Below are positions 22,110 to 24,247 of a stretch of DNA of 24,247 bases, piece by piece. The DNA comes from JAJYSO01 sp964495935 (lineage in GTDB: Bacteria > Bacteroidota > Bacteroidia > Flavobacteriales > Flavobacteriaceae): assembly GCA_964495935.1 (NCBI GenBank), contig CAZBXQ010000049.1:1-24247 (forward strand), in the 5' to 3' direction. Positions within the stretch are counted from its first letter, which is position 1; each line of letters opens with the position of its first letter. The translations under genes and the position numbers were made by a program. The notes under the pieces are model-generated. The model saw nothing but the letters and a program-made list of their open reading frames with translations, had not been told where the DNA came from and made no database searches.

Positions 22110-22475
22110 TTAATTAAATTGCAAACTTTTCTTTGCATTCATAATGGTGTCAATTACATCTCCGGCATTGATGACTACGGCCTTATCAATTAAATTTTCC
22201 TCTTCTACCTTGTTGGAAACCATACAGCCTTTACAGACTTTCAAGGTTCCACCATTTGTGATGAAATTGGATAATAATTCGCTGAGCGGATCAAAAGGCT
22301 CACCAATATTGATTTTATCTGCATAATCTTTTTCGGCTAGAAAAACCGATTTGGAAAAGAGGATCATGTCCACGCTATGACCTTTCTCCAAAGCCTTATT
22401 GGCCATTGTGAACCCAATGGTTACGTCAGTACTGTCTTCTTCATTTCCTGTTAAGGTTACTACTAAATCTGCCAT
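22110..22475 (-). CDS. DsrE-family protein
   Basis: The 121-residue protein has the DsrE-like alpha/beta pattern: VVTLTGNEEDSTDVTIGFTM, then KALEKGHSVDMILFSKSVFL, and the C-terminal GGTLKVCKGCMVSNKV (C81, C84) followed by NAGDVIDTIMNAKKSL. DsrE proteins form small oligomers; Cys in the C-terminal loop can carry sulfur in relay systems such as DsrEFH and TusBCD. Only this single subunit is present, so the partner is unknown. It lies 158 bases downstream of the cytochrome peroxidase on the same strand and near a TauE/SafE permease, which fits a sulfur or redox context. The start ATG at 22475 gives the expected MADLVVTLTG. Confidence 0.85.
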   Translation of the reverse strand: MADLVVTLTGNEEDSTDVTIGFTMANKALEKGHSVDMILFSKSVFLAEKDYADKINIGEPFDPLSELLSNFITNGGTLKVCKGCMVSNKVEEENLIDKAVVINAGDVIDTIMNAKKSLQFN

Positions 22476-22633
22476 TTTATTTTGTTTTTAGTTTTAATAA
22501 AAGTAATTAATGGTTGTGAGAATTAAAATAATATAAACTTAAGTTAGCCTAAAAAGGGCCATATCTTACATAAATGATAGTTCCAGATAGATACGATAAA
22601 TACTTTGCAGTATATTATCACTTTTCTTCATTT

Positions 22634-23659
22634 CTATTTTTTAAAAGGAGATTGCTTTATTTCCTTTGAAACATCTGAAGAGAGGCTTTCGAGAAAGCTA
22701 ACAATGTTTTTTACGTCTTCCTTGGATAGATCCACTTGCGTTTGAAGATATCCCATTATTTCTACAGCCTCCTCTAAATCAGCTACAGATCCATCGTGAA
22801 AATAGGGCCCAGTGTGAGCTACGTTTCTTAACCCAGGTACCTTGAAAAAATATTTATCATCAGAATCTTGAGTTACCTCGTATAACCCTAAATCGATAGT
22901 TTCGGAATGGGTGCTTTTCCAATATTGAGCATTTAAACCAAATTTCTGATACATTTGGCCACCGAGTGCAACTCCGTTATGGCATGTAATACAAGCAGAG
23001 TTGATAAAGCTAGACAGTCCTTTTTTTTCTCGTTTATTGAGTGCAGAGAGGTCTCCCTCTAAATATTTATCAAATCGGCTTTCTGGCATTAAAGTTCTTT
23101 CAAAAGCCCCTATTGCATTTTTAATATTCTCAAACGTAATTCCATCAGAACCATAAGCTTTCGAGAACATCTCATTGTATTCCTGAACATTTTTAAGCCG
23201 GCTGACCAATTCAGCTTTGTTCTTGATATCATGCTCTATGGGATTTAAAATAGGGCCTTCTGCCTGTTCTTCTACATTTTCAGCACGACCATCCCAAAAT
23301 TGCATTTTGTGCAAGGCTGCATGAAGAACAGTTGGAGAGTTTCTGACACCAATACTTCCTATGCTATCTCCAGGTGAAAACTGCAAATTATCTACACCAT
23401 ACGTTTTAAGATTATGACAAGAATTACAACTAATATTACCTTTTTCTGACAAGCGGGTATCATAAAATAGATACTTTCCTATTTTTACTTTATCAGGATC
23501 CTGTTCTGGAATGTCTATTTCTGAAAGTGGTTGAAAGAAAACTTTCGCTTGGTCTAATAATTCATACTCATCACTTTTCCTTTGTTCTGTATTATCACCT
23601 TTAATAATTTGACAGCTTACAAGAGAGACGATTCCAATTGTTAAAACCAAATATTTCAT
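22634..23659 (-). CDS. Di-heme cytochrome c peroxidase (lipoprotein)
   Basis: The 341-residue protein has a lipobox SLVSC (C16) and two heme c sites, CNSCH (78-82) and CITCH (223-227). Family motifs seen are KIGKYLFYDTRLSEKGNISC, RNSPTVLHAALHKMQFWDGR, AIGAFERTL, and VPGLRNVAHTGPYFHDGS. It reduces periplasmic H2O2 to water with electrons from small cytochromes or quinol chains. MauG-type enzymes share this fold, but the length and motifs suit a bacterial CCP. The lipid anchor would hold it at the outer leaflet of the inner membrane or the outer membrane. Its promoter carries a Crp/Fnr-type palindrome at a class II position, in line with induction of CCP at low oxygen in other bacteria. Confidence 0.94.
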   Translation of the reverse strand: MKYLVLTIGIVSLVSCQIIKGDNTEQRKSDEYELLDQAKVFFQPLSEIDIPEQDPDKVKIGKYLFYDTRLSEKGNISCNSCHNLKTYGVDNLQFSPGDSIGSIGVRNSPTVLHAALHKMQFWDGRAENVEEQAEGPILNPIEHDIKNKAELVSRLKNVQEYNEMFSKAYGSDGITFENIKNAIGAFERTLMPESRFDKYLEGDLSALNKREKKGLSSFINSACITCHNGVALGGQMYQKFGLNAQYWKSTHSETIDLGLYEVTQDSDDKYFFKVPGLRNVAHTGPYFHDGSVADLEEAVEIMGYLQTQVDLSKEDVKNIVSFLESLSSDVSKEIKQSPFKK

Positions 23660-23676
23660 AATGAATTATTTTCATA

Positions 23677-23721
23677 CAAAGCTATTTTAAAATCGTTTAT
23701 CATGATGTGATTACGATCACC
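23677..23721 (-). promoter_or_regulatory. Cytochrome peroxidase promoter with Crp/Fnr-type site
   Basis: On the minus strand TAGCTTTG (23684-23677) matches the Bacteroidota -7 consensus. A perfect palindrome GTGAT-TACG-ATCAC lies at 23707-23720, centred 36.5 bases from the last G of the -7 element. With initiation about 5-6 bases further on, the site is near -42, the class II activator position. No TTG -33 box is visible, as expected for an activator-dependent promoter. Confidence 0.6.
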
Positions 23722-23829
23722 AAGAAACCAATTTTAAATCATATTATTCTGACTTCCGTCTTGAAATTCTCCAAAAGAAAACCAAAATGTCTATCTATTT
23801 CGACTTGTTTAAAATAAATATAGCGGCTG

Positions 23830-23874
23830 TGTGCGTAAAGTCACAAATATTGAATAAGTAGTCCAGTATATTTG
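23830..23874 (+). promoter_or_regulatory. TauE/SafE gene promoter with Crp/Fnr-type site
   Basis: TGTGC-GTAAAG-TCACA (23830-23845) matches the TGTGA-N6-TCACA form at all but one half-site base. A perfect -7 element TATATTTG (23867-23874) follows, with the site centre 36.5 bases from its last G, the same distance as in the divergent peroxidase promoter. The ATG is 17 bases past the element. Confidence 0.6.
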
Positions 23875-23890
23875 CGATATAACGACTTAT

Positions 23891-24247
23891 ATGGATGTAG
23901 TAGGACTAATTGCTTCAATTTTGATTGGCTTTTCTTTGGGACTATTAGGAGGTGGAGGGAGTATTTTAACTGTGCCTGTTCTGGTTTATCTATTTTTTTT
24001 AGATCCGGTATTGGCAACTGCATATTCACTGTTCATTGTAGGAGGAACCAGTGTTGCGGGATCTGCTTCTTACTTTAAAAAAGGGCAAGTTGATTTAAAA
24101 ACGGTTATTGCTTTTGGAATTCCTTCTGTTCTGGCTGTTTTCTTAACGCGTCGTTTTTTGGTACCTGCATTGCCAGATGTAATTTTTAAAACGGGGCAAT
24201 TTGTACTTACAAAAGGCCTTCTTCTTTTATTGTTATTTGCTGTTTTA
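23891..24247 (+). CDS. TauE/SafE-family permease, N-terminal part (cut by window end)
   Basis: The visible 119 residues read as a hydrophobic permease with no stop before the edge. Residues 1-35 hold a first helix with GFSLGLLGGGGSILTVPVLV, the glycine-rich motif of TauE/SafE (DUF81) exporters. Next come LATAYSLFIVGGTSVAGSAS and GQVDLKTVIAFGIPSVLAVF, also typical. Members export sulfite, sulfoacetate or related organic acids, or import them; substrate is unknown. The ATG at 23891 follows its own promoter at 23830-23874. Nearby DsrE and peroxidase genes suggest sulfur and oxygen stress metabolism. The rest of the gene lies outside the window. Confidence 0.85.
   Translation, partial: MDVVGLIASILIGFSLGLLGGGGSILTVPVLVYLFFLDPVLATAYSLFIVGGTSVAGSASYFKKGQVDLKTVIAFGIPSVLAVFLTRRFLVPALPDVIFKTGQFVLTKGLLLLLLFAVL

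Noticed and set aside
1..24247. CRISPR array or tandem repeat array
   Set aside because: No regularly spaced direct repeats were seen; all repeats found are isolated pairs or inverted repeats.

Overview
The window looks like chromosome of a flavobacterium (Bacteroidota, probably Flavobacteriaceae). The evidence is AT-rich sequence, Bacteroidota-type -7 promoter elements (TAnnTTTG), acidic surface-lipoprotein signals after the lipobox Cys, a fused CrtYc-Yd-type lycopene cyclase, and protein families typical of that phylum. No complete tRNA, rRNA or CRISPR array is visible.

Left end (1-2700, minus strand): a PadR repressor, its HAAS-type membrane partner and the start of a truncated secreted serine hydrolase form a small operon under a PadR-like operator. 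Next come an orphan receiver protein with no output domain, a repeat- and hairpin-rich gap, and an excisionase-like helix-turn-helix gene beside a possibly broken reading frame. This stretch has the look of eroded accessory DNA.

Photoprotection supercluster (2709-12510, all minus): in transcription order MarR regulator, crtI, crtB, a two-domain fasciclin lipoprotein, a secreted protein of unknown function, an SRPBCC protein, crtZ, lycopene cyclase, a long TspO-like protein, lipocalin (blc), photolyase and an atypical SDR. Most junctions are 4-base ATGA overlaps or gaps of a few bases. The enzymes account for GGPP to phytoene to lycopene to beta-carotene to zeaxanthin. GGPP synthase and a ketolase are not present here. 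Photolyase, lipocalin and the TspO-like protein tie pigment synthesis to light damage, envelope and porphyrin handling. Ferrochelatase (hemH) is divergent from the MarR gene across a short palindromic promoter region.

Middle (13670-15681): a tRNA 3'-end-like fragment followed by a minus-strand terminator, then an intact IS4-type insertion sequence with perfect 15-bp terminal repeats but no visible target duplication, then a gap holding a Crp/Fnr-like palindrome.

Efflux region (15682-22041, plus): a small secreted or membrane protein with a CxxC, a 20+ bp palindrome, then a TolC-type outer membrane protein, an RND permease and a lipoprotein adaptor. A perfect 11-bp hairpin lies between permease and adaptor, and a strong bidirectional terminator follows.

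Right end (22110-24247): a DsrE-family protein, a di-heme cytochrome c peroxidase (both minus) and a divergent TauE/SafE permease cut by the window edge. The two divergent promoters each carry a Crp/Fnr-type palindrome centred exactly 36.5 bases from the last base of the -7 element. This suggests both are activated by the same oxygen- or stress-responsive regulator.
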